Shown: positions 36,539 through 45,547, counted from the stretch's first letter. The stretch is DNA of 64,000 bases from Actinomadura mexicana (GCF_900188105.1 NZ_FZNP01000002.1:835177-899176); one strand, 5' to 3'. Translations and numbers: made by a program. The notes: generated by a model not told the origin, from the letters alone.

Positions 36539-37543
36539 GTGAAGCAGCAGCGGTCCACGTGGCGCCCGACGGCCCTTCCCGTACGTCACCACGCTTGCAT
36601 CGCCGCGGCCCAGAGCGGCGATGCACTGGTCAACGCCTCGATCGGTCCCAACGGCGAGGTCATAGCACTGTGGTCGGCCGGCGCCGACGTGCAGGCCGTG
36701 ACTTCGACGACGACGCAACCGGGCTGGGCCGTCTTCCCGGACCCTCGGGCCCCTCGCCCGGTGACCACTCGTGTGACGCTGCACTCGCCGACGCTGACCA
36801 ACGTGATCACGATCCCCGACTTCCCGCTCGCGCACCCGGCCGTCCAGCCGCTGCCGGACGGCCGGGTTCTGGCCGTCGGTGCCAGGGCTCGATGGCGTCA
36901 GGACGGCCCGGATCGCAATGCGATCATCTACTCCGCCGACGGAACCGCTCTGACCGCTGAAACGCTCGGGGACGGCATCGAGCACGTCTTCACCACCGGA
37001 ACCGGTCACGTCTGGGTGGGCTACTTCGACGAAGGCGTCTACGGCAACTACGGCTGGGGCGGTGCCGACGGCCCGGCACCGATCGGCTCCTGCGGGCTCG
37101 CACGCTTCTCCCCGAACCTGAAGGCCGACTGGCGGTTCCCCAGCCACATGGACAACCCGTGGGGCGCGATCAGCGACTGCTATGCGCTCAACGTCGACGC
37201 CGACACCGCCTGGACCTGCTACTACACCGACTTCCCCATCGTCCGCGTCCACGATGGAGAACTCACCGGCTGGGACGGCTACGGCGCCGCCGCACGTGCG
37301 CTCATCACCGACGGCTCACGCATCGCCCTGTACGGCGGATACAGCGCCGACCGCGACCGCCTGATCGCCGGCCGGCTGACCGACAGCCAGATGCGGAGCA
37401 CCGGAGATTACCGGGTCGTACTACCGGACGGGCAGGAACTCCCCCGCGACGCGCGCGTCATCGGACGTGGCCCCGACCTGCACATCCTCACGGACGCGGA
37501 CTGGTACCGGCTCGACCTCAGCGACATCCCAGCCGAACCATGA
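36539..37543 (+). CDS. Uncharacterised beta-propeller-like protein
   Basis: 334 residues from a GTG at 36539. No signal peptide. The sequence is rich in short beta-strand repeats of the type VQPLPDGRVLAVGARARW, HVFTTGTGHVWVGYFDEGVYG and DTAWTCYYTDFPIVRVHDG. The block GYFDEGVYGNYGWGG is characteristic of a lone actinobacterial family that I know only as hypothetical. Intracellular location and absence of metal motifs leave the function open. Confidence 0.7.
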   Translation: MKQQRSTWRPTALPVRHHACIAAAQSGDALVNASIGPNGEVIALWSAGADVQAVTSTTTQPGWAVFPDPRAPRPVTTRVTLHSPTLTNVITIPDFPLAHPAVQPLPDGRVLAVGARARWRQDGPDRNAIIYSADGTALTAETLGDGIEHVFTTGTGHVWVGYFDEGVYGNYGWGGADGPAPIGSCGLARFSPNLKADWRFPSHMDNPWGAISDCYALNVDADTAWTCYYTDFPIVRVHDGELTGWDGYGAAARALITDGSRIALYGGYSADRDRLIAGRLTDSQMRSTGDYRVVLPDGQELPRDARVIGRGPDLHILTDADWYRLDLSDIPAEP

Positions 37544-37610
37544 CACCGCCTGCCGGGGCGGACAGCGCGATCAGCAGCGCACAACCAGCGGCAGGAGTGG
37601 ACCTTGGGGC

Positions 37611-37659
37611 ATCATTCGGTCAAGGATCGTAGGTAGGCCATGAGGGCCTTGCCGCGCGG
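37611..37659 (-). repeat. Direct repeat copy 2: intact 3' end of the ASCH-type gene
   Basis: Source copy for the remnant at 33717-33765, same orientation, 3.9 kb apart. The two bracket the propeller, methyltransferase and GTG-start genes. Confidence 0.7.
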
Positions 37660-38205
37660 GGTGAGGCGGTAACCGGTCTCCAGGCTTTCAGTGATGCCGA
37701 GGGCTTTGAGGCGGCGGACGTCGGCCTTGAAGGGGAGTTTGTCGCGGTCCAGGCGTTCGGCCAGGTCCAGGGCGCGCAGGCCGGGGTGTTCCTCGATGAG
37801 GCGAAGGACTTCGCGGGTCCAGGGGGCGCGGCGGCTGCGGGTGTCGATGGCGTCCAGGGCGGCTTTGAGGTCGGCCAGCTCCTGCTCGGTCAGGTCGGCG
37901 TTCCCGGCCAGCTCCGAGCGGGGGTCGGGGCCGCCCAGACGGAGCATGACGCGGTGGTAGCCGCCCTCCTTGGTGCTCTTGGACAGGGCGGTGAGCAGCG
38001 CCGCACGGTCTTCGAAGCCCGACCGCAGGGCGTCCTCCTCGGTGATCTCCTCGGGGGTGACGGCCGTGACCGAGTCGATGACGATGATCCCCGCCCAGGT
38101 CCGCTGGGTGCTCCCCGCGCGGACCCGGGGCTCGGCCCACACCCGGAACACCCGGTCGATCCGCCCACCCGCGATCCCCTCAAGGACCTCCCGCCTGAAC
38201 AGCAT
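37612..38205 (-). CDS. ASCH-domain protein with C-terminal winged-helix region
   Basis: 197 residues from the ATG at 38205, which has gggaggga 4-9 bp upstream. The N-terminal 110 residues (MLFRREVLEGIAGGRIDRVF, WAEPRVRAGSTQRTWAG, IIVIDSVTAVTPEEITEEDA) follow the ASCH beta-barrel pattern, which binds RNA or modified nucleotides. The C-terminal part (REVLRLIEEHPGLRALDLAE to LTPRGKALMAYLRSL) looks like a small winged helix. The DUF397 gene follows at 38300 in the same direction. Function not established. Confidence 0.7.
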   Translation of the reverse strand: MLFRREVLEGIAGGRIDRVFRVWAEPRVRAGSTQRTWAGIIVIDSVTAVTPEEITEEDALRSGFEDRAALLTALSKSTKEGGYHRVMLRLGGPDPRSELAGNADLTEQELADLKAALDAIDTRSRRAPWTREVLRLIEEHPGLRALDLAERLDRDKLPFKADVRRLKALGITESLETGYRLTPRGKALMAYLRSLTE

Positions 38206-38299
38206 CGTTCCCTCCCGGGTGCTACGCCTCTTCCCGCAATCTTCTACGACGCCGCTACTCGGCGGAACGTGTGGCCAGCGGGGTGGTGGTGCCGGGTGG

Positions 38300-38488
38300 T
38301 CAGTGCGTGTCGGCGGCAGACCGGACGGCAGTGCGCAGGGTCGCGCGGGTGAGCAGGAGGACGGGCCCGTCCGGGTCCTTGCTGTCCCGCACCGCCACCG
38401 CCCCGCCGACTCCAGCAAGTTCGACGCACTCACCGCCGTTGCTTAGGCTTCGCCTGGCTTTGCGCCACTTGGCGTGCTTCAAGTCCAT
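38300..38488 (-). CDS. DUF397 small protein
   Basis: 62 residues: MDLKHAKWRKARRSLSNGGE, CVELAGVGGAVAVRDSKDPD, GPVLLLTRATLRTAV. This is the standard DUF397 pattern (W-x-K/R-S, CVEVA, VAVRDSKDP-GP-L). DUF397 proteins almost always lie beside a DUF5753/XRE regulator in actinomycetes. The Streptomyces WhiJ-type cassettes use them as small partners of the regulator. It overlaps the regulator gene by 10 bp. The WRKARRSL block lacks the usual SSYS variant, so this copy is slightly divergent. Confidence 0.88.
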   Translation of the reverse strand: MDLKHAKWRKARRSLSNGGECVELAGVGGAVAVRDSKDPDGPVLLLTRATLRTAVRSAADTH

Positions 38489-39279
38489 CTTTCTTCGGCC
38501 ACCTTCCTGATGAAGTCTCGCGACATGTCTCCCGGAAGTGCTCTGTTCCGGAGGTCAACCAGGACGCGTGAGAGTTCCGCGAGGTCTGCGGGGTCGTCGG
38601 TCGTGAGCCCCCGTATAGCCGTCTCTATGTAGGCTATCTGGCTCATATCAGCCATCGTAGCCAGAATGAAGCTGCTGCCGTTTCCTGGGTGTTCGCCGCT
38701 TCCTATGACTACCTGGACCGTCACGTTGGGGCGCTCGCTGAGGGCGATCAGGTGCTCAAGCTGCTCCCTCATCGTCTCGGCAGTACCGACCGGCCTGCAC
38801 AGCGCTTGCTCGTCAACCAGGAACGTCACCATCGGACCGTTCTCCTGGTCGAGGATCTTCTGTCGCTCCAACCGCGCCGCTACGGCCTCTTCGTTTCCCT
38901 TGAGGATCGCTTTCGCGTATGCCGGTGTTTGGGCGAGCCCTGCCATGACGCAGAGTTGGTAACACGTCAACTCGACGGCGTCACTTTCGATCGCGGGCCA
39001 GTCGAACCAGATCGGTACGGGATGACCGTCTTTGTTCAGGTCCTCCCACAGGCTGATGAGTGCGCCACCCGCTTCCAGGTAGTCGTCCACGATGTCCACG
39101 AACGATCGATTTGCGCGCCTCTTCCCCGCCTCGATGCGGCTGACCTGCGCACCGCTCAGGTTCGTCAGGTGGGCAACGGTCTCCTGCTTGGCGCCCTTGG
39201 CCTCCCGCATCCGACGCAGTTGGCGACCAAAGGCGACGAGAGCGGGGGACTCCCGAGGCCGTTGTCGACGTGGAGGCAT
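38479..39279 (-). CDS. XRE-family regulator with DUF5753 domain (cassette 1)
   Basis: 266 residues. The helix-turn-helix is at residues about 18-60 (LRRMREAKGAKQETVAHLTN, LSGAQVSRIEAGKR). The C-terminal DUF5753 (Scr1-like) domain has WFDWPAIESDAVELTCYQ, VMAGLAQTPAYAKAIL and NVTVQVVIGSGEH. It belongs to the large WhiJ/AbaA-like family that pairs with DUF397 proteins and an RsbW-like ATPase. It is highly similar to the regulator at 56861-57670. Divergent from the ATPase at 39416. Confidence 0.92.
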   Translation of the reverse strand: MPPRRQRPRESPALVAFGRQLRRMREAKGAKQETVAHLTNLSGAQVSRIEAGKRRANRSFVDIVDDYLEAGGALISLWEDLNKDGHPVPIWFDWPAIESDAVELTCYQLCVMAGLAQTPAYAKAILKGNEEAVAARLERQKILDQENGPMVTFLVDEQALCRPVGTAETMREQLEHLIALSERPNVTVQVVIGSGEHPGNGSSFILATMADMSQIAYIETAIRGLTTDDPADLAELSRVLVDLRNRALPGDMSRDFIRKVAEERWT

Positions 39280-39415
39280 GGGGACTTACCTCTCCTTGGG
39301 ACTTACCAGATGGATAGAACGATTACCAACGTCCTCCAGTCCGAAATGGCAAGCCAATCGTAGCCCGGAGAGTGACTCAATGTGAGCTGTATGTCACAAG
39401 CGGCGAGGAGGGGTC
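39280..39415. promoter_or_regulatory. Conserved divergent promoter region of cassette 1
   Basis: This 136-bp spacer shares the block atcgtagccc and tgactcaatgtgagctgta with the equivalent spacer of cassette 2 (57671-57806). Conservation of non-coding sequence across the two cassettes points to shared promoter or operator elements. Confidence 0.55.
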
Positions 39416-39814
39416 ATGGCTGAGGCGGCGTGCAGCGCGAACGAGATGGTGGTGAAGCAGGACCTGGCGGTCGTCGCGGAGGTGCGGCGGTTCGTGCGGC
39501 TGGTCACCGGCCGGTGGGGCATGGACGACTTCGTCCCATGCCTGGTGGCCAGTGAGCTGGTCACCAACGCTCTCCGCTACGCGTCCGAGAAGGACGGCGA
39601 CGTGACCTTGCGGCTGGATCGCACCGAGGACGGCGCGCTGTGGTTGGAGGTCCAGGACGCCACCTGCGACCTGCCGCACATGCTGAAGACGGACACGGTC
39701 AGCGAGACGGGCCGGGGCCTGTTCATCGTCGACCAGTACGCCCGCTGCTGGGGCATCCGCGCCCTGGCCGGCGACGTCGGCAAGATCGTCTTCGCAGTCC
39801 TCGACGCCCCGTGA
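39416..39814 (+). CDS. RsbW/SpoIIAB-like ATP-binding protein (HATPase_c_2)
   Basis: 132 residues. It is a single GHKL ATPase domain: N-box FVPCLVASELVTNALRYA (ELVTNAL is the diagnostic Asn helix), G1 box VQDATCDLP and G2 box SETGRGLFIVDQYA. Free-standing domains of this kind act as anti-sigma kinases or as partners of XRE/DUF397 cassettes. gaggagggg precedes the ATG. It is intact here but frameshifted in cassette 2. Confidence 0.9.
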   Translation: MAEAACSANEMVVKQDLAVVAEVRRFVRLVTGRWGMDDFVPCLVASELVTNALRYASEKDGDVTLRLDRTEDGALWLEVQDATCDLPHMLKTDTVSETGRGLFIVDQYARCWGIRALAGDVGKIVFAVLDAP

Positions 39815-40236
39815 CGGGATGCGGCGGGACGGTCTCCCGTCCACGAACGGCAGGCTATGCCGCGCGGAGGTGGAGGCGCAGGGGGAGGCGGGGAATAGGT
39901 CGGTGTTTTGCGGGTGCGCTCGTCGTCAGGGCCGTCGATGCCCTCAAGAAAATTAAGAGCGCCAAGGTTCAGTTCGTCCTCGACAGCGGCTTCGGCCCCC
40001 AGGCCGGCGAGTGGCTCCTGAAGTAGCCGCCGAAGGGCCGCTTGCTCGGCCAGTCGAGAAACGGCGGGCGGCCCGCAGCAATGTGCCGCAACCGGCCAGC
40101 CGCTCACCATCCGCCACCATGCTCTGTACAGTCCCTTTCGGGGCTGACCGCCGGTACGGCACGAGCTCGGTTGTGCGTGTGGCGACGCAGTCGCGGCGCC
40201 TGAAGAATTCACCCCCCCGCACGTCAGGAGCCGACG
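39815..40236. other. Gene-free stretch with a possible fragment
   Basis: About 420 bp. A plus-strand run at 39920-40026 (VVRAVDALKKIKSAKVQFVL, then DSGFGPQAGEWLLK and a stop) looks coding but has no start or ribosome-binding site, so it may be the end of a deleted gene. Confidence 0.45.
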
Positions 40237-41490
40237 ATGGATGAAGAGATTCAGCTGATCAGTGACGGCGATGGGCTGGCGGTCATCGGGGATCCGACGG
40301 CCGTCGAACAGTTCCTCGCCTATGAGGGACTACCGTCGAAGGACCTCGGACTGCGACGGCTCGGATCCGCCCTCAACACCGGCGCCGTGGTCGCCCAGGC
40401 GGGTTCGGAGATCGCCGCCAACTCGGGTCGCTGGGTGAAGCTGACCAAGGAGTCCGCACAGGCGATCAATAAGTACGGGCTGAGGGAGAGCAAGAAATCA
40501 GGTCTCAGCACAGGCGTGCTGAAGGGTAACAAGGGCCAGATCAAGGGGTTCGTCGAGTTCGTGAAGGGACCCGGATCGCTTCTGAGTAATCCGGCGATCC
40601 TGGCCGGTGCCGCGGGGATCATGGCGCAGGTCGCGATGCAGCAGACCATGGACGAGATCACCGACTACCTCGCCGCGATCGACGAGAAGGTCGACGATGT
40701 GCTCCGCGCCCAGAGGGACGCCGTGCTGGCCAGGATGATCGGAGTGGGCCTCGTCATCGAGGAGTCCATGACCATCCGAGAGCAGAGGAGCCGCGTCGAC
40801 GAGGTCACGTGGTCGAAGGTGCAGACCGCGCCGGCGACGATCGCGGAGACCCAGGCGTACGCGTTGCGTCAACTCGATGCGGCCACGGAGAAGCTGGAAC
40901 GCGGAACCAAGGTCGGTGATCTCGCCAAGGCGGCCAGGGAGGCGGAGTCCAAGGGCAAGGAGTGGCTCATTGTACTGGCGCGATGCTTCCAACTGCAGGA
41001 TGCGATCGCCGTACTCGAACTCGACCGGGTGCTGGACGTGTCTCCAGAGGAGTTGGACGGGCATCGCCTCGGACTGAAGGCTGCCCGGCAGAACAGGATG
41101 GAACTCATCGCGGAGAGCACCGAGCGCCTGATGGCCCGCATGGAAGCGGCTGTCGGCACGGCCAACACCAAGGTCCTCATGCATCCGGCGAAGGCCCCGG
41201 CCGTAGTGCAGTCCAGCAATCAGGTCTCGACCGCCATCGTCGAATTCCACGAGCGGCTCGGAATCGAGAGCGCTCGGCAGTCGTCAGAGGCAAGACGATG
41301 GGCGGACGCGGCCAAGGAGGTGAGGGACAAGGCGCTCGAGACTGGAGCAGACCGCGTCGACACCGCCAAGCGCCTCGGCAACGAGACCCTCGACCTGGCC
41401 AAGTCGGCGAAGGGCAGACTCTCCGACCGAATCGCCGAGCGAGCACTCCGTCGGCAGGGGGACGACAAGGAGCGCGCAGAGAAGGAATGA
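40237..41490 (+). CDS. Uncharacterised helical protein with a glycine/alanine membrane-like segment
   Basis: 417 residues, with aggag 6 bp before the ATG. The first ~35 residues are beta-like (IQLISDGDGLAVIGDPTAVE). Residues about 40-65 and 112-135 (SNPAILAGAAGIMAQVAMQQ) are moderately hydrophobic and Ala/Gly-rich. The remaining ~280 residues are highly charged alpha-helix with coiled-coil character, ending in a Lys/Glu/Arg-rich tail. Lower GC at third positions and an isolated position suggest acquired DNA. I do not recognise the family. The helical plus membrane-insertable layout recalls pore-forming or membrane-sensing proteins, but that is only a shape argument. Confidence 0.75.
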   Translation: MDEEIQLISDGDGLAVIGDPTAVEQFLAYEGLPSKDLGLRRLGSALNTGAVVAQAGSEIAANSGRWVKLTKESAQAINKYGLRESKKSGLSTGVLKGNKGQIKGFVEFVKGPGSLLSNPAILAGAAGIMAQVAMQQTMDEITDYLAAIDEKVDDVLRAQRDAVLARMIGVGLVIEESMTIREQRSRVDEVTWSKVQTAPATIAETQAYALRQLDAATEKLERGTKVGDLAKAAREAESKGKEWLIVLARCFQLQDAIAVLELDRVLDVSPEELDGHRLGLKAARQNRMELIAESTERLMARMEAAVGTANTKVLMHPAKAPAVVQSSNQVSTAIVEFHERLGIESARQSSEARRWADAAKEVRDKALETGADRVDTAKRLGNETLDLAKSAKGRLSDRIAERALRRQGDDKERAEKE

Positions 41491-41517
41491 GCGGGCGCCG
41501 GCCGCCTCGCCGCTGCG

Positions 41518-42213
41518 TCATCGCCGGCCGGGGCCGCGCCAGTACTGTTGTTTGCCCTTGTCGCGTATGACGATGCCGATCCGTGCCAGTTCGCGGCGCA
41601 GTTCCTTGACGGAGTCGCCGGAATCCGAGGACTTCATGGCCTCCGCGCGGGCCGCGAGCAGTGCGTTCGCCAGTTCGGGCAGTTCCGGGGACTTGGAAAC
41701 CCAGAGCCGGAACTCGTCCTCGTAGGGATCACCGGCCACCCATGCGTAGCCGTGTTCGGTGAAGGCCGCGGCCAGGCGCCGGGCGTTGAAGTCGCACTTC
41801 TCCCGGGCGATCTCCTCGCCCTTGGGGCCGAGCAGCACCAGCCGGTCCTTCTCCCGGAAGACGTGGCCGACCTGTTCGCGGGCGATCTCCTGGACGTGGC
41901 CCGTCCGCTGCAGGATCACCCGTTCGCCGGACACGGTGACCGAGGTCTGCTCCAGGGAGTCGAAGAAGATCAGGGCCGTTCCCGCGAGCGCCCCCAGGAC
42001 GACCAGGCCGACGGTCAGCCACGGCTCGGGGATGGAGACCAGCAGTCGGGCGGGGCCCCGCATCGGTGCCCAACGCAAGCCCACCAGCCAGTTCGCCAGC
42101 GGATCGAGCAGCCAGGCGACACCGGCCAGCAGCCCCGCCGCCGCTGCGTACAGCGCCCCCTGAGCCCAGGCCGACCGAGCCAGCGTGATCGAAGTAGCCG
42201 GATGCGATCGCAT
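41518..42213 (-). CDS. YqeB-like membrane protein
   Basis: 231 residues from the ATG at 42213. Two TM helices (residues about 18-40 and 65-88) frame a short extracytoplasmic loop. The cytoplasmic C-terminus has a PH-like strand series (TSVTVSGERVILQRTGHVQE, IAREQVGHVFREKDRLVLLG) and a charged tail. This pattern matches the YqeB family of actinobacterial membrane proteins, which have no proven role. It follows a decayed membrane-protein gene in the same direction. Confidence 0.75.
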   Translation of the reverse strand: MRSHPATSITLARSAWAQGALYAAAAGLLAGVAWLLDPLANWLVGLRWAPMRGPARLLVSIPEPWLTVGLVVLGALAGTALIFFDSLEQTSVTVSGERVILQRTGHVQEIAREQVGHVFREKDRLVLLGPKGEEIAREKCDFNARRLAAAFTEHGYAWVAGDPYEDEFRLWVSKSPELPELANALLAARAEAMKSSDSGDSVKELRRELARIGIVIRDKGKQQYWRGPGRR

Positions 42214-42215
42214 GT

Positions 42216-42680
42216 CTAGGACCTCCAAGGCGGCGCGACGGTCCCCTTGGAACGGCGCAGGTGATGATCGATGCGGGTCGGGAGGAGCAGCACGCCCACC
42301 AGAAGCGCGCTGTTGACGGCGTAGCCATGGACGTCCCGCGTAGTGCGGCGCGCACGCCTCGATGACCGCGATGGGGGCGCCGAAACTCCAGATCACGTGG
42401 CCCGCGACGAATCCCAGCAGGTACTTGGCGCTGAGACCCAGTTCCGGGATGTGAGTCGGCAGCCGCTCGCGGTCCCAGGACGGCTCGTCCACGAATCGGG
42501 ATTGAACAGGCTCTGGTCGATCAGCCCCGCCTGGACGAGCCCGAACGCCGCACCCAGCAGCACGATCGTCGGCCAGCCCCGGCCGGTGCGGCGGGCGGCC
42601 TCGCGGATCAGTACCGCGACGGCCACCACCAGCGCCATCCGGCGCGGCAGCGGAGGCGGGCCGGGGGCTTCCACATCCAT
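42216..42680 (-). pseudogene. Decayed polytopic membrane protein (CPBP-like), two frameshifts
   Basis: Three minus-strand frames join: [20 protein letters not shown] to [12 protein letters not shown], then [20 protein letters not shown] to AIVEACAPHYAGRPW, then YAVNSALLVGVLLLPTRIDH with a TAG at 42216-42218. The first break (near 42493) is explained by one missing T in a GATTTCGTG-like context. The second is near 42335. The QSLFNP and GHxIWS motifs are typical of a family of actinobacterial seven-TM proteins. Confidence 0.6.
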
Positions 42681-42810
42681 GATCTCGAACCTAGAAGTCC
42701 GCCTCCGCACTGACAGCCGCCCAAAGGCGATCGCCGACCGCTCAAAGGTCGGTACCAGGCCAGGCTTTGGTCGCACGGTCGCCAGGTGCCTCGGGCGACG
42801 AGTACAGGCC

Positions 42811-42854
42811 GCTCCGGCCGATGCACGGCGTGGCTCCGGCCGATGCACGGCGTC
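42811..42854 (+). repeat. 22-bp tandem duplication
   Basis: gctccggccgatgcacggcg with the next two bases occurs twice in direct succession (42811-42832 and 42833-42854). It lies in the gene-free stretch 42681-43108, which otherwise shows only shadow-type frames. Confidence 0.7.
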
Positions 42855-43108
42855 ATCTTTGGTGCCCCTCGCGCTGATGTCCATGACACCCTGGCCGGCG
42901 GGCCCGCCCCCGGCCCGCTCACCTCGCAGCATCGCTCGCCGGGGCAGGGCCGAACCCGGTCGATGAGCCGGACGGCAACGCGCCGCGCTCCGGGCAGGTG
43001 ACCTCCGCGAACGAGGGCGGCACGCCGTCGCTCTCCCTCTGGAAGCGAAACGGGAGGCCGGCATCGGTGCGTGTCCGCGGCAGCGCGGTTCCCGTACGGC
43101 GCTGGTGT

Positions 43109-43684
43109 TCATGCGTCGGAGGGGGGCGCCTCCTCAGGCAGGTAGGTGGCCAGCGCGCGCAGTCCCGCCAGCACCTCGTCGGCGGTGGGCGCGGACTCGG
43201 GATCGGTGAGGTGCTGCATCATCATGCCGCTCACGAGGGCGAGCTGCACCGAGCCCAGAGTGCGGATCGTCGCTTCGGAGAGCTCCGCCTCGGTGGTTCC
43301 GGTGACCTCTCGCGCCATGCCGCTGCGTCCCTGGCGCAGCCCGGCGGCCAGTTGCGCGCGCAGTTCCGGGTCGCGCTGCGCCCGAAGGGCGGTCTCCAGG
43401 TTGGCGATCCAGAAGGTCTTGTTGACCGAGAACGCCTCGATCAGGCGGCGCCACAGCGCGTCGAGGTCGGTCTCGTCCGCCAGCGGCCCGAAGGCCCGGT
43501 CGCCCTGGTCGAGCGCCTCGAAGAGCGCTTGGTTGAGCAGCGCCTCCTTCGAGCCGAAGTGATAGCCGATCGCCGCCATGCTCACGCCCGCCGCGGACGC
43601 GAGGTCGCGGACCGTCGTGCGCTCGTAGCCCTTCTCGAAGAGGCACTGCCTGGCGGCCTCCAGCAGCTTCTCCCGGTTTCCCAT
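43109..43684 (-). CDS. TetR/AcrR-family regulator
   Basis: 191 residues. The helix-turn-helix is at residues about 22-45 ([20 protein letters not shown]). The C-terminal domain resembles the TetR_C group that represses hydrolases and transporters. It is divergent from the carboxylesterase gene at 43824, with three operator-like repeats between them. Confidence 0.92.
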   Translation of the reverse strand: MGNREKLLEAARQCLFEKGYERTTVRDLASAAGVSMAAIGYHFGSKEALLNQALFEALDQGDRAFGPLADETDLDALWRRLIEAFSVNKTFWIANLETALRAQRDPELRAQLAAGLRQGRSGMAREVTGTTEAELSEATIRTLGSVQLALVSGMMMQHLTDPESAPTADEVLAGLRALATYLPEEAPPSDA

Positions 43685-43727
43685 GACGCGGACCCTAGCA
43701 ACGGACTGGATGTCTGCGCCAGGCGAT

Positions 43728-43765
43728 CGCCTTAGGCAAACGCCTTAGGCAACCGCCTTGCGCAT
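43728..43765. promoter_or_regulatory. Three 13-bp-spaced operator repeats
   Basis: cgccttaggcaa (43728-43739) and the identical copy at 43741-43752, plus a partial copy cgccttgcgc at 43754, recur with 13-bp period. Each contains the dyad gcct-t-aggc. An additional dyad aggcgatcgcct (43721-43732) overlaps the first. They sit between the TetR gene and the esterase gene it probably controls. Confidence 0.65.
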
Positions 43766-43823
43766 ATGCCCAAATGCTGGCTACGCTTCCGAGCATCGAA
43801 GATCACCTTGTTCCGGGAGTGTC

Positions 43824-45419
43824 ATGAGCACCATCAAGATCCGCCTCACGGCCTTCGCCGCAGCCACCGCCGCCGCGACGCTCGCCGCCACGGCGCTCAC
43901 GGCCGGCCTCGCCTACGCGCGGCCTGGCGCCGCCCCCGACCCCGGCCGGGTCATGACCGCCGAGGGCCCGGTCCAAGGCATCGTCACCGGGGCCGTGCGC
44001 ACGTTCCAGGGCCTTCCCTACGCCGCTCCCCCGACCGGAGAACGCCGCTGGAAGGAACCGCAGCCGGTGCGCCACTGGTCGTCCCCGCTGGACGCTCGCA
44101 ACCCGAAGAGCGCCTGCACCCAACCGACTGACCAGCCCATCGCGATCGAAGGCGGCGGCAGCGAGGACTGCCTCTACCTGAACGTCACGACTCCGGCCGG
44201 GCGCACGACGGGACGGCTGCCGGTCATCGTCTGGATCCACGGCGGCAGCTTCACCTACGGCGACGGCGCCACCTACCGCGCGGCCAAGCTGGCCGCCGCC
44301 CAGCAGGGCGCGATGGTCGTGACGATCAACTACCGGCTCGGCGCGTTCGGCTTCCTCAGCGCACCCGGCCTGCGCGCACCGGCCAACCTCGGACTCCTCG
44401 ACCAGCAGGCCGCGCTGAAATGGGTCAGGCGCAACGCCGGCGCCTTCGGCGGCGACCCCGGCAACGTCACGATCATGGGGCAGTCGGGCGGAGGCTATGG
44501 CGTCTGCGCCCACCTGGCCTCGCCCGGAGCGCGCGGTCTCTTCGGCAAGGCGATCGTGCAGAGCGCGGGTTGCGTCGGACCGGACGGCTCGTTCACCCGA
44601 GCGCAGGCGGAGGCCAACGGCCTCGCCGTCGCCAGGGCCGCGGGCTGCGACGACGCGCGTACCGTCGACTCCTGCCTGCGGGGCAAGTCCACCGCCGAGC
44701 TCATCGAGGCGTCCGCCTCCGGGCATGACGGCTACCGGCCGGTGGTGGACGGCAAGGTTCTGCCCGAGGCCCCGGCACGGGCGATCGCCGCCGGGCGGAT
44801 CGCCCGGGTGCCGGTGCTGCACGGCTCCGCGCACGACGAGATGAGCGGGCTGGCCGGGCTCGACGAGACCATGACCGGGAAGCCGCTGACCGCCGAGCAG
44901 TACGCCAAGAAGATCACCGAGCGGTTCGGGATGGACGCGCCGGCGGTCCTCGCCGAGTACCCGGCCGAGAACTACCCGGCACCCGGCGCCGCGCTGTCGG
45001 CGGTGCTGACCGACTCGGAATGGTCGACCGCGGCGTTCGACACCCAGCGCGCGCTGGCCCGCCACGTCCCCGTCTACGCCTACGACTTCGCCGAGGCGAA
45101 GGCCCCGTACTTCAGGAACGTCCCGCGGCCGGCGAGTTTCTCGCTCGGCACCGGCCACATGATCGACCTGGCCTACCTGTTCGACAACGATCTGTTCGAG
45201 CCGCTCGACGTCCCGCAGGCCGAACTGTCGGACACGGTGGTCTCCTACTGGAGCCGGTTCGCGCACACCGGACGGGTGAACGGGACCGGCAGCCCCGTGT
45301 GGAAGCCGTTCACGACCCGCGACCCGTACGTGCAGCGGCTCGCGTCCGGTCACATCGGACGCACCGACTTCGCGGCCGACCACCACTACGCCTTCTGGAA
45401 GTCACTCGCCACCTCGTAG
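43824..45419 (+). CDS. Secreted type B carboxylesterase
   Basis: 531 residues from the ATG at 43824 (ggag 6 bp upstream). Signal peptide to about residue 33 (TALTAGLAYA). COesterase fold: FQGLPYAAPPTGERRWKEPQ, the EDCLYLNV motif, the oxyanion HGG in VIVWIHGGSF, and the nucleophile elbow IMGQSGGGYGVC with Ser in GQSGG (the usual GESAGG is changed to GQSGGG). The catalytic His is in GTGHMIDLAYLF. It hydrolyses carboxylic esters outside the cell. The promoter has TetR operator-like repeats, so it is probably induced by its substrate. Confidence 0.9.
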   Translation: MSTIKIRLTAFAAATAAATLAATALTAGLAYARPGAAPDPGRVMTAEGPVQGIVTGAVRTFQGLPYAAPPTGERRWKEPQPVRHWSSPLDARNPKSACTQPTDQPIAIEGGGSEDCLYLNVTTPAGRTTGRLPVIVWIHGGSFTYGDGATYRAAKLAAAQQGAMVVTINYRLGAFGFLSAPGLRAPANLGLLDQQAALKWVRRNAGAFGGDPGNVTIMGQSGGGYGVCAHLASPGARGLFGKAIVQSAGCVGPDGSFTRAQAEANGLAVARAAGCDDARTVDSCLRGKSTAELIEASASGHDGYRPVVDGKVLPEAPARAIAAGRIARVPVLHGSAHDEMSGLAGLDETMTGKPLTAEQYAKKITERFGMDAPAVLAEYPAENYPAPGAALSAVLTDSEWSTAAFDTQRALARHVPVYAYDFAEAKAPYFRNVPRPASFSLGTGHMIDLAYLFDNDLFEPLDVPQAELSDTVVSYWSRFAHTGRVNGTGSPVWKPFTTRDPYVQRLASGHIGRTDFAADHHYAFWKSLATS

Positions 45420-45547
45420 GCCCCTTCCCCGGCAGGCCCGGTGGAACAGACCCACGAAATCCGCGGCCGCGTCAGCCGGGACGCACCAGACCGTCGCGCT
45501 CGGCGCTGCTCGGTCCGCCGCGGCGCCGCTTCAGAGCCGTGACCACA

